From: Devosia sp. 66-14
Lineage (GTDB): Bacteria; Pseudomonadota; Alphaproteobacteria; Rhizobiales; Devosiaceae
Assembly (NCBI GenBank): GCA_001899085.1
Contig: MKVB01000006.1
Coordinates: forward strand, 867,064 to 931,063
DNA: 64,000 nt
Reading direction: 5' to 3'
How positions within the stretch are numbered: position 1 is the stretch's first letter; each line of letters starts with the position of its first letter. The notes below the pieces were generated by a model. That model did not search any database. It saw nothing but the letters and a program-made list of their open reading frames with translations, and was not told the origin of the DNA. The position numbers and the translations under genes are program-made. Positions 24,993-34,013 of the stretch are shown here, piece by piece.

Positions 24993-25412
24993 TCACCGAC
25001 GCAGGAGCGGAAACCCCGCGGCTGTCCAGCCGTTCATGCCATTGGCTAGGTGCGAGACTTTGCTGTAGCCAAGACGCACAAGTGTCATTGCTGCAATCTC
25101 GCTCATGCGACCACTACGACAGTATAGCACAATCGCCTTGCCCTTGTCGGACGGGAACTCTCTCAGACGGGTCGCTATCTGGTCGTAGGGCACGAACAAG
25201 TCGGTACCGGCAATCTCCCCTTCGTACGGAATGTGCACGTTGACGAGCACGAAGTCCTTATCGTTCAAACCTTCCGATAACTCAGCAGCCGATATCGTCT
25301 GGAATTGGGCGGGCTCAGCCTGTTCTGCCGCTCTGGTAGTATTATAGGCGACCCCCATGAACACGACGCTGATGCCGACCAATGTCTGGAGCCACTTCGC
25401 AAAACGGAGCAT
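24993..25412 (-). CDS. secreted rhodanese-domain protein
   Basis: 139 aa from the ATG at 25412. N-terminal signal-anchor, then one rhodanese domain with DKDFVLVNVHIPYEGEI and the active-site loop YCRSGRMSE (catalytic Cys). Rhodaneses move sulfane sulfur or act in redox stress. It lies between copZ and the fused oxidase on the same strand; the copZ terminator separates it from copZ. Confidence 0.88.
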   Translation of the reverse strand: MLRFAKWLQTLVGISVVFMGVAYNTTRAAEQAEPAQFQTISAAELSEGLNDKDFVLVNVHIPYEGEIAGTDLFVPYDQIATRLREFPSDKGKAIVLYCRSGRMSEIAAMTLVRLGYSKVSHLANGMNGWTAAGFPLLRR

Positions 25413-25452
25413 GGAACGCCTCGGCTGAGTTGTTGGCACCATTCACAACGAA

Positions 25453-25483
25453 CAAGCCCGGCAGCAAGTTGCTGCCGGGCTTG
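25453..25483 (-). terminator. terminator after copZ
   Basis: 13-bp stem CAAGCCCGGCAGC / GCTGCCGGGCTTG with a 5-nt loop, 5 bp after the copZ stop. Confidence 0.75.
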
Positions 25484-25488
25484 TCGCT

Positions 25489-25689
25489 TCAGGTCCGCAG
25501 CTCGCCAGTGTAACCGGCCTCCTGAATGGCTTTAGCAAAAGTGGTCGCGGGCTTCGCGCTATCGATGCGCACGGCCAAGGAGCCCAGGTCGACAGTGACC
25601 TTCGCGCCCTGGTCAACGCTCTTAACCGCCCTCTCTACCGTCGCCACGCAATGGCTGCAGGTCATATCGCTCACTTTGAAATCGTACAT
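25489..25689 (-). CDS. copZ: CopZ-type copper chaperone
   Basis: 66 aa from the ATG at 25689, the first start downstream of the CueR promoter with a GAAAGGATC ribosome site. A single HMA domain with VSDMTCSHC (CxxC Cu(I) site) near the N-terminus. It delivers Cu(I) in the cytoplasm, probably to CopA. A CueR-type promoter lies upstream (25719-25749). The C-terminal end is a normal ferredoxin-like HMA ending (AGYTGELRT). Confidence 0.93.
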   Translation of the reverse strand: MYDFKVSDMTCSHCVATVERAVKSVDQGAKVTVDLGSLAVRIDSAKPATTFAKAIQEAGYTGELRT

Positions 25690-25718
25690 TGCACCGATCC
25701 TTTCTCTTCGATGCACGT

Positions 25719-25749
25719 AACGTGGGCTTTCCAACGGTGGGAAGGTCAA
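25719..25749 (-). promoter_or_regulatory. CueR-type promoter of copZ
   Basis: Minus strand: TTGACC (-35), 19-bp spacer with the dyad CCTTCC-caccgt-TGGAAAG, then CACGTT (weak -10). Same architecture as the promoters of copA, the multicopper oxidase and the gene at 31,977. Confidence 0.8.
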
Positions 25750-25772
25750 GCCCGGTGTTGGGGCATTTCAAG

Positions 25773-26342
25773 TCAGGGCTGACGGACAACCGCGGACATC
25801 GTCAGCTGGACCAGCCGACCGACGGCCGCCTTTGACGGCAAGTCTGCGGCGCCAGCCAATGCGCTGAGACAGAAGGCCGCGAGTTCGGCCGGGACGACAT
25901 CATCTCTAATCTCTGCGGCCTCGGCGCCATCCGCGATGATCGCTGCCAGAAAAGCGCTGAGATGGTTCTTGGCATGTGCCATATGGCCCCCGCCGTGCAG
26001 TATGGCCGCTAGCCTGCTGCCGTGGTGCTGGTGGACGATCTGCGCGTAGGCCTCGAGCATTCTCTCCAATCGAACAACTGGTGCTCCCTGTTCCTGGGCC
26101 AGGCTCGAGAAAAGTTCGAGGTGGCGCCCGATCTGGCGCTCGTGCCATCCTCGCAGCACGGCTTCCACATCAGGGAAATATTTGTAGAGCGTGGCGCGGC
26201 CGATGCCGGTTTCGTGCGCGATCTGCGACATCGTGACGGACATCAGTCCATGCTTGGCAACCAACTCAGCTGTCGTGTCGAGCGTCGCATCGCGAACGGC
26301 TCGTCTATGGGCGTCGATGGTCTCGTTCCAGAGCTTGGGCAT
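25773..26342 (-). CDS. TetR-family regulator
   Basis: 189 aa from the ATG at 26342. N-terminal HTH with AELVAKHGLMSVTMSQIAHE and GIGRATLYKYFPDVEAVLRGW, and a helical C-terminal ligand domain. Divergent from the two-gene membrane unit at 26,441-27,177. A perfect palindrome GACAG-N7-CTGTC at 26391-26407 in the shared gap is the likely operator. The ligand is unknown. Confidence 0.9.
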   Translation of the reverse strand: MPKLWNETIDAHRRAVRDATLDTTAELVAKHGLMSVTMSQIAHETGIGRATLYKYFPDVEAVLRGWHERQIGRHLELFSSLAQEQGAPVVRLERMLEAYAQIVHQHHGSRLAAILHGGGHMAHAKNHLSAFLAAIIADGAEAAEIRDDVVPAELAAFCLSALAGAADLPSKAAVGRLVQLTMSAVVRQP

Positions 26343-26390
26343 AACCGGGGTATACGAGACACTTCGGCCGTTGTCGAGACCAACTGCATT

Positions 26391-26407
26391 GACAGATACA
26401 ACCTGTC
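26391..26407. promoter_or_regulatory. candidate TetR operator
   Basis: GACAG-atacaac-CTGTC between the divergent TetR gene and the membrane-protein unit. Additional GAGAC half-sites lie at 26356-26360 and 26376-26380. Confidence 0.5.
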
Positions 26408-26440
26408 TCGATAAATCCTCCGCTAGCCTTGGAGGACGAG

Positions 26441-26629
26441 ATGGTACATGGCAATAGGAAAGCCGCTGGACAGCCGCACGCGACCCCACGCTGGGTCAAG
26501 GTACTCGGAATTTCCGCCATCGCAGTTGTCGCGCTCGCGGGACTAGTGATGGTGACGGGCATTGGCGGCTCGCACGGACCGTGGAGGCACATGAGTGCTG
26601 CGCCAGTGCAAGAGAGCACCCAACAATGA
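26441..26629 (+). CDS. small single-pass membrane protein
   Basis: 62 aa from the ATG at 26441, with GGAGG directly upstream. One membrane helix (VLGISAIAVVALAGLVMVTGI) and a short His-containing tail (GGSHGPWRHM). Its TGA overlaps the ATG of the next gene (ATGA). No family recognised; probably a partner of the multi-pass protein downstream. Confidence 0.65.
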   Translation: MVHGNRKAAGQPHATPRWVKVLGISAIAVVALAGLVMVTGIGGSHGPWRHMSAAPVQESTQQ

Positions 26630-27177
26630 GAGCCGGGCCGGCGATCAGGCGCCTTCTGCTACTGACGCACATCTCTACATCAGTCGGACTCGTGGGGGCG
26701 GTAACCGGCTTCCTCGTTCTCGCCATGGCCGGTCTCAGTGGCTCGACAGTTGGCCAGACAGTGTACCCTGCGATGGACTTGATCACGCAGTACGTCATCG
26801 TCCCGTTGGCACTCGTCACGCTGGCGTTGGGTGTGCTGCAATCGCTCATCACCCCCTGGGGGCTGATTAGGCACTATTGGGTGCTGATCAAGCTCGTCCT
26901 CACCATTTTTGTGGTCGTCGTGCTCTGGCTGCAGCTTGGCAACATACGGCTTCTCGCTGGCCTGCCCCCGGGGGCGTTTCTTGGTTCTGAGTGGGTCACT
27001 ACCAAGTTCTCGATGGTTCTGCATTCCGGTGGAGGCCTGGTTGTCCTGTTGGGCGCGACTGTCCTGTCCGTTTACAAACCGGCTGGTTTGACCCGCTATG
27101 GCTGGAACAGACGCTATGGCCATGCGGTAGCATCCGATCTTTCCGGGCCGGACCGGGAGGGCCCGGAAAGCGCGTAA
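26626..27177 (+). CDS. four-TM membrane protein (DUF2269-like)
   Basis: 183 aa from the ATG at 26626. Four membrane helices; the first carries LLLTHISTSVGLVGAVTGF and the second and third VPLALVTLALGVLQSL and LIKLVLTIFVVVVLWLQ. Histidines near helix ends (LTHIS, VLHSGG) could be heme or metal ligands. It is coupled to the 62-aa protein and probably repressed by the divergent TetR. The DUF2269 label is tentative. Confidence 0.75.
   Translation: MRAGPAIRRLLLLTHISTSVGLVGAVTGFLVLAMAGLSGSTVGQTVYPAMDLITQYVIVPLALVTLALGVLQSLITPWGLIRHYWVLIKLVLTIFVVVVLWLQLGNIRLLAGLPPGAFLGSEWVTTKFSMVLHSGGGLVVLLGATVLSVYKPAGLTRYGWNRRYGHAVASDLSGPDREGPESA
27139..27170 (+). terminator. hairpin at the end of the DUF2269-like gene
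   Basis: CTTTCCGGGCC / GGCCCGGAAAG stem (11 bp, 10-nt loop) inside the last codons of the gene; may act bidirectionally with the convergent membrane gene at 27,200. Confidence 0.5.
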
Positions 27178-27199
27178 CGTTCGCGTGTGGCTGGAGATC

Positions 27200-27664
27200 T
27201 CATTCTAGCACCTCGCGCCGCGGCGGTATCTCCCGATAGATGAAGAGGCCGGTGGTGATCGTCGTCAACAGAGCGAGGATTGCACTCAGGATGCCAGTGC
27301 CCTCATAAAACGCCGTGCTGGCCCCCTGTGACCAGAGCTGCATCGCGGTCGCGACAACCTCCGCCTCGCCACCAGGCAGAAAGGTGATGTTGTCCAGACC
27401 GACCGCCTTGGCGACGTGGTCGAGGAACCCATCGAGGAATCCGAACCAGAACACGACCAGTGCCGCGAATACCCCGTACGCCAAGAGCAAGGCCAAGCGG
27501 CGCGTCTTGCCGTAGAAGGCCCAGAGCACGATTGCGAGCGCCAGCCCGATCAGCACTGGTGCGACGAGGCCCGGCCCCAGCCGGAAGATATGGTGAATCC
27601 CCGTCGCTACGAGTGTGGCAACAAGGGTGGTGATCGAAAGGAAGGCGAGCCGAGACGTTGACAT
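27200..27664 (-). CDS. four-TM membrane protein of unknown function
   Basis: 154 aa with four hydrophobic segments (LSITTLVATLVATGIHHIF, LVAPVLIGLALAIVLWAFY, LALLLAYGVFAALVVFWFG, ILSAILALLTTITTGLFIY). No family recognised. It is divergent from a TetR gene that carries a frameshift; the shared gap holds the palindrome GAACA-GCA-TGTTC. If that regulator represses it, the frameshift may leave this gene constitutively on. Confidence 0.7.
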   Translation of the reverse strand: MSTSRLAFLSITTLVATLVATGIHHIFRLGPGLVAPVLIGLALAIVLWAFYGKTRRLALLLAYGVFAALVVFWFGFLDGFLDHVAKAVGLDNITFLPGGEAEVVATAMQLWSQGASTAFYEGTGILSAILALLTTITTGLFIYREIPPRREVLE

Positions 27665-27701
27665 AGCGGTTCAGAGTTTTTCTAGACACATATACTGTAG
27701 T

Positions 27702-27714
27702 GAACAGCATGTTC
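27702..27714. promoter_or_regulatory. candidate operator GAACA-GCA-TGTTC
   Basis: Perfect 13-bp palindrome between the divergent membrane gene and the frameshifted TetR gene, close to TATATG (minus strand) that could be the -10 of the membrane gene. Confidence 0.45.
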
Positions 27715-27780
27715 GGGATCAGCGATCGGCTATGCCCTGACATTCGGTTCGGAACGGTCAGCTGAAAGGTGTTCGGAATA

Positions 27781-28303
27781 ATGGATCGCCGTGTGCGGAA
27801 GACTCGCGAGGCGCTGTACTCGGCGTTCATTTCTCTGGTCGTCGAACGCGGCTACGACGCCACCTCGGTGCAGGACATCATTGATGCCGCAGACGTCGGT
27901 CGTACGACCTTCTACGCCCACTTCAGGTCCAAGGAAGAGTTGCTGAGAGTTGGGTTCGAAAGGCTTCGCGATGAACTGAGTGCCTTGTCGAAAGGCGCCG
28001 GCACCGATGACGCGTGGGGGTTTCGTGGAGCCTTTACTGCTGCATGCCAAAACCCATACGGGACTCTATCGGGTGCTCCTCCACGGCAGCGGCGGAGCGA
28101 TTGCGGAGCGGGAGTTCCAGTTGGTCGTCGAGGAGATGCTGTCTGGCCGATTAGGAGCGCGCACTGGTCTGACGGTGACGCTGCTTAGCGGGGCCCTCAT
28201 CGGCTGCGTGCGCGGCTGGGTCGATGGACGATTAGTTGCGCCAGCTGGCGACGTTGCCGCCGCGCTCCGCCGCATGGCCAAAGCGATCCAGACAACAACA
28301 TGA
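27781..28303 (+). pseudogene. TetR-family regulator with a frameshift at a G run
   Basis: The N-terminal half reads as a TetR HTH (TREALYSAFISLVVERGYDA, VGRTTFYAHFRSKEELL) in one frame. The C-terminal half (FVEPLLLHAKTHTGLYRVLL ... GCVRGWVDGRLVAP) continues in the +1 frame. Removing one G from GGGGG at 28016-28020 restores a single 173-aa reading frame with a natural junction (DDAWGF-VEPLLLH). This is either a real loss-of-function or phase-variable mutation, or a sequencing error. The likely target is the divergent membrane gene at 27,200. Confidence 0.8.
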
Positions 28304-28316
28304 CGCCAAAGGGCGC

Positions 28317-28347
28317 TTGACCTTCCAACGATGGGAAGGACTATCTA
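28317..28347 (+). promoter_or_regulatory. CueR-type promoter of copA
   Basis: TTGACC (28317-28322), 19-bp spacer with CCTTCC-aacgat-GGGAAGG, TATCTA (28342-28347). It is the best of the four CueR-type promoters in the window; the copA ATG is 31 bp downstream of the -10. Confidence 0.88.
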
Positions 28348-28378
28348 GCTGAGCAGTTGAACCGAGGACTGCTCGACA

Positions 28379-30946
28379 ATGTCATCTGCAATTGCCAGGC
28401 GAGAGCCAACCGCGGGGTCGGGTGCGCCCCCGCCCGCCGCTGACTTCCAGATCGAGGGAATGACCTGCGCATCGTGTGTTGCGCGCGTCGAGAAGGCGAT
28501 CCGGGCGGTGCCCGGTGTGGCTTCGGCCAACGTGAATCTGGCTACCGAAAAGGCCACCGTGCAGTTCTCCGAGCGGCTCGATCCGCATGCGGTTGTGGCA
28601 GCAATCGAAGGGGCCGGGTACGCCACCCGGGTGGAAGCGATCGACCTCCAGATCGAAGGGATGACCTGCGCGTCGTGCGTCGTACGGATCGAGAAGGCTC
28701 TGGCCGCGGTGCCGGGTGTCAGCTCCGCCGTGGTGAATCTTGCGACCGAACGAGCGGCGGTGACCTTTCCGTCCGGCGGCGTTACCCGTGCCCACCTCGA
28801 AGCGGCGGTCCGCAGGATCGGCTACGAGATCGTCAAGTCGACTGAAACTCCGACCAAGGACGAGGCCGAGGATCGGCGGGCGGCTGAGCTGCGCAACCTG
28901 CGCAACAGTGCCGCTCTCGCTGCCGTACTGACGATCCCGCTATTCGTCATGGAAATGGGCTCGCACTACGTGCCCGCGATCCATACGTGGATCATGACCA
29001 ATATCGGCATGACGAATAATCTCTATCTGCAGTTCGGCCTTGCCACCGCGGTGCTGCTTGGGCCGGGCTTGCGCTTTTTCAGGAAGGGCATCCCAAGCCT
29101 CCTGCGTGGCGCGCCCGACATGAACTCCCTCGTGGTTCTTGGCACCAGCGCGGCCTGGGGCTATTCGGTCGTTTCGACCTTCTTGCCCGCGGCGCTGCCT
29201 CCCGGCACCGCCTATGTCTACTATGAAGCTGCCGCGGTGATCGTGACGCTGATCCTGCTGGGCCGGTATCTCGAAGCCCGCGCCAAGGGGCGCACCAGCC
29301 AGGCGATCAAGCGCCTGGTTAACCTTCAACCCAAGACGGCGCGTGTCGTGCGAGGCAAGACCACCATCGAAGTTCCGCTTGAGGAGATCGTTGTCGGCGA
29401 GTTGCTTGACGTCCGTCCAGGTGATCGCATCCCGGTGGACGGGATAGTGCTTGATGGAGAATCGTATGTCGACGAGTCGATGATCACCGGCGAGCCGGTT
29501 CCGGCACGCAAGCTGGCGGGCACCGAGGTGGTGGGGGGCACCATCAACCGCACCGGGGCGTTCACGTTCTCGGCGACCAAGGTCGGCGCCGATACCGTTC
29601 TGGCCCAGATCATCCGGATGGTGGAGACAGCTCAGGGTTCGAAGCTGCCGATCCAGGCGCTTGTCGATAAGGTGACGAGTTGGTTCGTACCCGCCGTCAT
29701 CGCGGCTGCGGTCCTGACATTTGCCGCTTGGCTGGCCTTCGGCCCATCTCCGGCGCTGACGTTCGCACTTGTGAACGCCGTGGCGGTGCTGATCATCGCC
29801 TGCCCATGCGCCATGGGCCTCGCGACGCCAACCTCGATCATGGTCGGGACCGGCCGCGCCGCCGAGTTGGGCATCTTGTTCCGCAAGGGAGAGGCACTGC
29901 AGACCCTGCGATCGGCCCGGATCGTGGCTCTCGACAAGACCGGCACCCTGACGAAGGGGAAGCCGGAGCTGACGGACCTGGTTGTTCGTGGCGGCCATAG
30001 CCGCACCGAGGTTCTGACCTTGGTCGCCAGCGTAGAAGCGAAATCCGAGCATCCCATCGCCGAAGCGATTGTCAACGCCGCGACCAAGGAAGGCCTGCGG
30101 CTTGCCGGCGTGACCGGCTTTGCAGCCGAGCCAGGCTTCGGGGTTGTGGGGACCGTCTCCGGCCACCAGATGCTGGTCGGCGCCGATCGTGCGATGGCCA
30201 AGGCCGGGATCGATGTTTCGGAGTTTTCGGCGATCGAGAGCCGGCTGGGAGACGAGGGCAAGTCCCCCCTCTATGCCGCGCTCGATGGCCAACTGGTAGC
30301 GATCATCGCTGTCTCGGACCCAATCAAGGACAGTTCCGCTGAAGCCATCCGGTCGTTGCATGAGCTCGGACTGAAGGTTGCAATGATTACCGGCGACAAC
30401 ACCCGGACCGCCCAGGCTGTCGCGAGGCATCTTGGCATCGATACGGTGGTGGCCGAGGTGCTACCTGATGGCAAGGTCGCGGCGATCAAGTCACTGCGCG
30501 GGCACGACCGCAAGATCGCCTTCGTCGGCGACGGCATCAACGACGCGCCGGCCCTTGCCGCAGCCGATGTCGGGCTCGCGGTGGGAACGGGTACCGACAT
30601 CGCCATAGAAAGCGCCGACGTCGTTCTCATGTCTGGCGATCTGCGCGCTGTAGTCACCGCCATCGCCCTTTCAAAGGCAACGATCGGCAACATCAAGCAG
30701 AACCTGTTCTGGGCCTTTGCCTACAATGTCACACTCATCCCTGTGGCGGCCGGCATGTTGTTCCCGATCAACGGCACCTTGCTGTCCCCGGTTCTGGCCG
30801 CCAGCGCGATGGCCTTGTCCAGCGTGTTCGTACTGGCTAACGCGTTGCGGCTGCGCCGCTTCGCGCCGCCACTGGCCAATCAAAAGCATGCGCGCTCAGA
30901 GCGCGTGTCCATCCACAAACTTGAAATCATGGAACCTGCATCATGA
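28379..30946 (+). CDS. copA: Cu(+)-exporting P1B-type ATPase CopA
   Basis: 855 aa. Two N-terminal HMA domains (GMTCASC, Cys30/33 and Cys97/100), eight membrane helices, the Cu-binding CPC motif in IIACPCAMG (about residue 475), the phosphorylation site DKTGTLTKG (Asp about 519), and [16 protein letters not shown] in the P-domain. It exports Cu(I) from the cytoplasm. It overlaps cueR by ATGA and is driven by a CueR-type promoter, so it is copper-induced. Confidence 0.97.
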   Translation: MSSAIARREPTAGSGAPPPAADFQIEGMTCASCVARVEKAIRAVPGVASANVNLATEKATVQFSERLDPHAVVAAIEGAGYATRVEAIDLQIEGMTCASCVVRIEKALAAVPGVSSAVVNLATERAAVTFPSGGVTRAHLEAAVRRIGYEIVKSTETPTKDEAEDRRAAELRNLRNSAALAAVLTIPLFVMEMGSHYVPAIHTWIMTNIGMTNNLYLQFGLATAVLLGPGLRFFRKGIPSLLRGAPDMNSLVVLGTSAAWGYSVVSTFLPAALPPGTAYVYYEAAAVIVTLILLGRYLEARAKGRTSQAIKRLVNLQPKTARVVRGKTTIEVPLEEIVVGELLDVRPGDRIPVDGIVLDGESYVDESMITGEPVPARKLAGTEVVGGTINRTGAFTFSATKVGADTVLAQIIRMVETAQGSKLPIQALVDKVTSWFVPAVIAAAVLTFAAWLAFGPSPALTFALVNAVAVLIIACPCAMGLATPTSIMVGTGRAAELGILFRKGEALQTLRSARIVALDKTGTLTKGKPELTDLVVRGGHSRTEVLTLVASVEAKSEHPIAEAIVNAATKEGLRLAGVTGFAAEPGFGVVGTVSGHQMLVGADRAMAKAGIDVSEFSAIESRLGDEGKSPLYAALDGQLVAIIAVSDPIKDSSAEAIRSLHELGLKVAMITGDNTRTAQAVARHLGIDTVVAEVLPDGKVAAIKSLRGHDRKIAFVGDGINDAPALAAADVGLAVGTGTDIAIESADVVLMSGDLRAVVTAIALSKATIGNIKQNLFWAFAYNVTLIPVAAGMLFPINGTLLSPVLAASAMALSSVFVLANALRLRRFAPPLANQKHARSERVSIHKLEIMEPAS

Positions 30947-31410
30947 ATATCGGCGAAGCTTCCAAGGCCAGCGGCGTCTCGAGCAAGATGATCCGCTACT
31001 ACGAATCCATCGGATTGATTAGCGAACCACTGCGCACCGAGTCTGGTTATCGTATCTATTCGGATAAGGACGTCCACGCGTTACGCTTCGTCAGCCGGGC
31101 CCGCGATTTGGGATTTTCAGTAGATCAGATGGGCGATCTGCTGGCACTGTGGCGTGATCGATCGAGAGCCAGCGCCGACGTCAAAGCCATCGCCTTGCGC
31201 CATATCGAGGCTTTGGAACAAAAGGCACAGGCGCTACAGGCCATGAGCCATACGCTTAAGCACTTGGCCGATAACTGCAGCGGAGATGGGCGACCGGACT
31301 GCCCGATCATAGAAGAATTTGCAGAAGGGGCAGCTATGTCTCAGAACAACGGTCGACGTCCTCGGTTCGGAGTGACCGGGACCGACGCGGTAGCGGCCGG
31401 CCAAGCCTGA
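30943..31410 (+). CDS. cueR: MerR-family copper regulator CueR
   Basis: 155 aa. N-terminal winged HTH ([20 protein letters not shown]), dimerisation helix, and the Cu(I)-binding loop with Cys112 and Cys120 ([12 protein letters not shown]). It senses cytosolic Cu(I) and activates promoters with 19-bp spacers, like the four listed here. It is co-transcribed with copA (ATGA overlap), giving feedback. It has a C-terminal extension of about 25 residues beyond usual CueR length. Confidence 0.95.
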   Translation: MNIGEASKASGVSSKMIRYYESIGLISEPLRTESGYRIYSDKDVHALRFVSRARDLGFSVDQMGDLLALWRDRSRASADVKAIALRHIEALEQKAQALQAMSHTLKHLADNCSGDGRPDCPIIEEFAEGAAMSQNNGRRPRFGVTGTDAVAAGQA

Positions 31411-31416
31411 AGCACA

Positions 31417-31860
31417 ATGCGAACAACCTTCCTCGCGCTGATCATCGCATTGACGATCGCCGATCTTGGCGCAAAAGCCCTTGCACGCTTCGCACTGCGC
31501 GAGAGCGACCTCGAACTCACCCCGTTTTTTGCTCTGCGGCTGCGCTTCAACGAAGGGTCAACATTTGGCTTCCTCCCAATGGAGACAGCGGGCTGGCCTG
31601 TCACCTTTTTTGTCATCATCGTCGTTTGCCTTGGCTGGTGGTACGCAAGGCGCGGCGGATGGAGGACTGTCTGGCCGACCGCGCTCGTGAGCGCGGGTGG
31701 GATTGGCAATCTGGCGGACCGCATACTCCGCGGCAACGTGACTGACTATGTCGCGATTGCCTTCGGTCGATGGCAGCTCCCGATCTTCAACCTTGCTGAT
31801 GTGTTTTTGGTGAGCGGAGTGCTTCTGCTGGTATTGCTGCCCTCCAAACCTCCCATTTAG
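31417..31860 (+). CDS. lspA: accessory lipoprotein signal peptidase (LspA)
   Basis: 147 aa, four membrane helices, with the catalytic Asp pair in GNLADRILRGNVTDYV and FNLADVFLVSG. It cleaves lipoprotein signal peptides. It starts 6 bp after cueR, so it is probably copper-induced with copA. Extra LspA copies are known beside metal-export operons. It may mature the lipoproteins of this island (954, 1..957, 35080). Confidence 0.92.
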   Translation: MRTTFLALIIALTIADLGAKALARFALRESDLELTPFFALRLRFNEGSTFGFLPMETAGWPVTFFVIIVVCLGWWYARRGGWRTVWPTALVSAGGIGNLADRILRGNVTDYVAIAFGRWQLPIFNLADVFLVSGVLLLVLLPSKPPI

Positions 31861-31926
31861 CGCTGCTCGAATTTCGCATCGCAACCCCATTGGAATATGC
31901 CACTGGCCGAGAATGTCTGTCGCCCC

Positions 31927-31957
31927 TTGACCTTACAACGGTGGGAAGCCCTCCCAT
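31927..31957 (+). promoter_or_regulatory. CueR-type promoter upstream of an unknown gene
   Basis: TTGACC (31927-31932), 19-bp spacer CCTTAC-aacggt-GGGAAG (left half-site has one mismatch), then TCCCAT (weak -10). A GGGGGG ribosome site and the ATG at 31977 follow. Confidence 0.65.
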
Positions 31958-31976
31958 ACAGTTTGGGGGGATCTCT

Positions 31977-32630
31977 ATGGAACTGGATGGTTTTGGCGCC
32001 TTGCCGTGGGAGTTGCGCTCTTCCCAGCGCGTAAACCAGCTGCTCGCCATTGCTAGGACGGCGCCTAGGGATCGAGCACGGCTGTGTCGACGTTTCGACG
32101 CCTATCTTCGTTCGCACCCCACTATGGCGACCTGGTTAGCTCGTCGTCCACGCCTACGCGACACCCCCCACTTTGCTCGGTACTTGTCGGAGCAAAAGAG
32201 ACCCAGATACGATCGGGCCATCGACGCGCTCGGCGCGGGTACTGCATCAGTGGCCCAACTCGAACTCGTCAGAGCGCTTGGCATGGAAATCGCAGGGTCG
32301 TCCTTGGTGGTTCGCTCCGGCCTGGTTCTACTGTCCGGGAGGCTTAGAGAGCGTCATCATCTGCTCGATTCTAGGTACGAGCAGTTTCTCTGGACGACCA
32401 TTCATCCCGTATTGGCCATCGAACGCGCCGAGTTGGCGCACCAAGTCGCGGGACCACAGCCGCCCACCGTGGATGTGCTTCATGTGGAGCGCGATTTGCC
32501 TGGCCTGCTCGGGAGAAGAGGATCACACGTGGGCTATGATATCCTGCTGCCTCGAAGGCTTCGGACTCAGGTCTTTGCGACACATGAGAACTCGAGACTT
32601 ACCATAAGGGAAGTCTCGCTCAGCTTCTAA
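31977..32630 (+). CDS. unknown protein under a CueR-type promoter, weakly ART-like C-terminus
   Basis: 217 aa from the ATG at 31977, chosen because GGGGGG lies 7 nt upstream and the CueR-type promoter precedes it; the frame is open further upstream but crosses that promoter. No signal peptide or membrane helix. N-terminal half: charged helical region. C-terminal half: LVVRSGLVLLSGRL, FLWTTIHPVLAIERAE, HVGYDILLPRR and a final beta strand. The order resembles ADP-ribosyltransferase folds (FLSTS ... EYEVLLPRG), but the usual Ser and Glu catalytic residues are not conserved. Probably cytosolic and copper-induced. The fold guess is tentative. Confidence 0.6.
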   Translation: MELDGFGALPWELRSSQRVNQLLAIARTAPRDRARLCRRFDAYLRSHPTMATWLARRPRLRDTPHFARYLSEQKRPRYDRAIDALGAGTASVAQLELVRALGMEIAGSSLVVRSGLVLLSGRLRERHHLLDSRYEQFLWTTIHPVLAIERAELAHQVAGPQPPTVDVLHVERDLPGLLGRRGSHVGYDILLPRRLRTQVFATHENSRLTIREVSLSF

Positions 32631-32753
32631 GGGATGCCCAAACGTGATGCGGCGACTTCCATCTCCGGCCCATTGAGACGTCTGCGTCTAGATCGACGCA
32701 TGCATTTCACCTGTCGCTGATGTCGCGGACGGGGGTCGCCGACACAGCCAGCT

Positions 32754-34013
32754 TCACGCAGCCTCCGGGAAACTCACCTTTCCGGCTGCATCAAACTCAT
32801 ACACGTCGTCGCGGAAGCTGACTGTCCCTTGGCTGTTAGCCCACGCAGTAATGTATGTGGTGTGGATGGGGACCTGCACTTTCAGTTTGATATCCTCGCG
32901 CAAGCCGCCTTCAAAAGCCGTCTGCACGCCAGCCAGGTCCCAGCCCCCGTTGTCACGCAGGAGCCAGGCAACGAGCGTGTCGATATTTTCCGCTCGCACA
33001 CAGCCGGAGGAGAGGAATCGCGCGTTCTCACCGAACAAGCCTTTCAGTGGCGTATCGTGCATATAGACGTCGTACTTATTGTAAAAGTCTACCTTGCACC
33101 GGCCCAAGGAATTCTCGGCACCTGGGTCTTGCCTGAAGGTGTAGTTTACCGCGTCTTCAGTCGACCAGTCGATGGCAGTCGGAGACAGCTCGTTCCCCTT
33201 GCCGTCGAAAATGCGGATGCGGAATTTGGCGAGATATTCCGGATCCTCGTTCATATACCTAATGAGATCCTTGCGGATGATGCTTTTCGGAACAGTCCAG
33301 AACGGGTTGAATTTTACTTGATGTATTTTAGAGTTGAGAATAGGCGTGGAGCGATCGACTTTGCCTACCACAGCGGTGTGGCGCTGGACCACTTGCGATG
33401 CCTCGACAGCCTCAATGGTCGCGGCAGGAATGTTCACGACCACATAGCGGTCTGACAGAGATGAGGCCCAGAAGTCGACGCGCTGCGCATTGAGACGGAG
33501 CTGATTCAAACGGTAGTCCGCCGGAACCGACATCGCGTAGAACGTGGCTTCGTCAACATGTCCGTTGATATTGAGACCATGCCGAGCTTGGAAGAGCCGT
33601 ACGCCGGCGTCCAGCGCTGCATCGAATTCATCATTTGCACGCTTTTCGAGCGGCATGTCGCCGTTGATCATCAACCGGCGCTTGAGTAAGGCCGCGGCTC
33701 TCCCCGATTTGCCAAGCTGGAGACCAAACGCCTCACGTGGCGGCGGATCCCAGTTTCCGTTCGCCGCAACAAAGGCCTCGTAGTTTTCAATCGCCAATTG
33801 CAGATTGACGCTCGTCTGCGCCGACAAGATCGGCTCGACCGTATCGACCAGGCTCTTTGCGGTCGCGGTATTGCCGTCGATGTCAGCCTTTCGCATCTTG
33901 GGCTTACTGCCAAAGAGATCCCAACCGGCATCACTCTCTTGTGCCCGACTTACGGTTACCCCGACAAGGCTAAGTGCTGCGGAGGCGAGTAGTTTTCGAC
34001 GACTGATATGCAT
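32754..34013 (-). CDS. L,D-transpeptidase (YcbB-like, with peptidoglycan-binding region)
   Basis: 419 aa from the ATG at 34013, which opens a twin-arginine-like signal (HISRRKLLASAALSLVG). A peptidoglycan-binding type region follows (GVRLFQARHGLNINGHVDEA), then a YkuD domain with FNPFWTVPKSIIRKDL, MHDTPLKGLFGE and the catalytic FLSSGCVRAENID. Full-length compared with family members, so probably active. It stands downstream of small ORF H. It makes 3-3 peptidoglycan crosslinks. Confidence 0.92.
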   Translation of the reverse strand: MHISRRKLLASAALSLVGVTVSRAQESDAGWDLFGSKPKMRKADIDGNTATAKSLVDTVEPILSAQTSVNLQLAIENYEAFVAANGNWDPPPREAFGLQLGKSGRAAALLKRRLMINGDMPLEKRANDEFDAALDAGVRLFQARHGLNINGHVDEATFYAMSVPADYRLNQLRLNAQRVDFWASSLSDRYVVVNIPAATIEAVEASQVVQRHTAVVGKVDRSTPILNSKIHQVKFNPFWTVPKSIIRKDLIRYMNEDPEYLAKFRIRIFDGKGNELSPTAIDWSTEDAVNYTFRQDPGAENSLGRCKVDFYNKYDVYMHDTPLKGLFGENARFLSSGCVRAENIDTLVAWLLRDNGGWDLAGVQTAFEGGLREDIKLKVQVPIHTTYITAWANSQGTVSFRDDVYEFDAAGKVSFPEAA

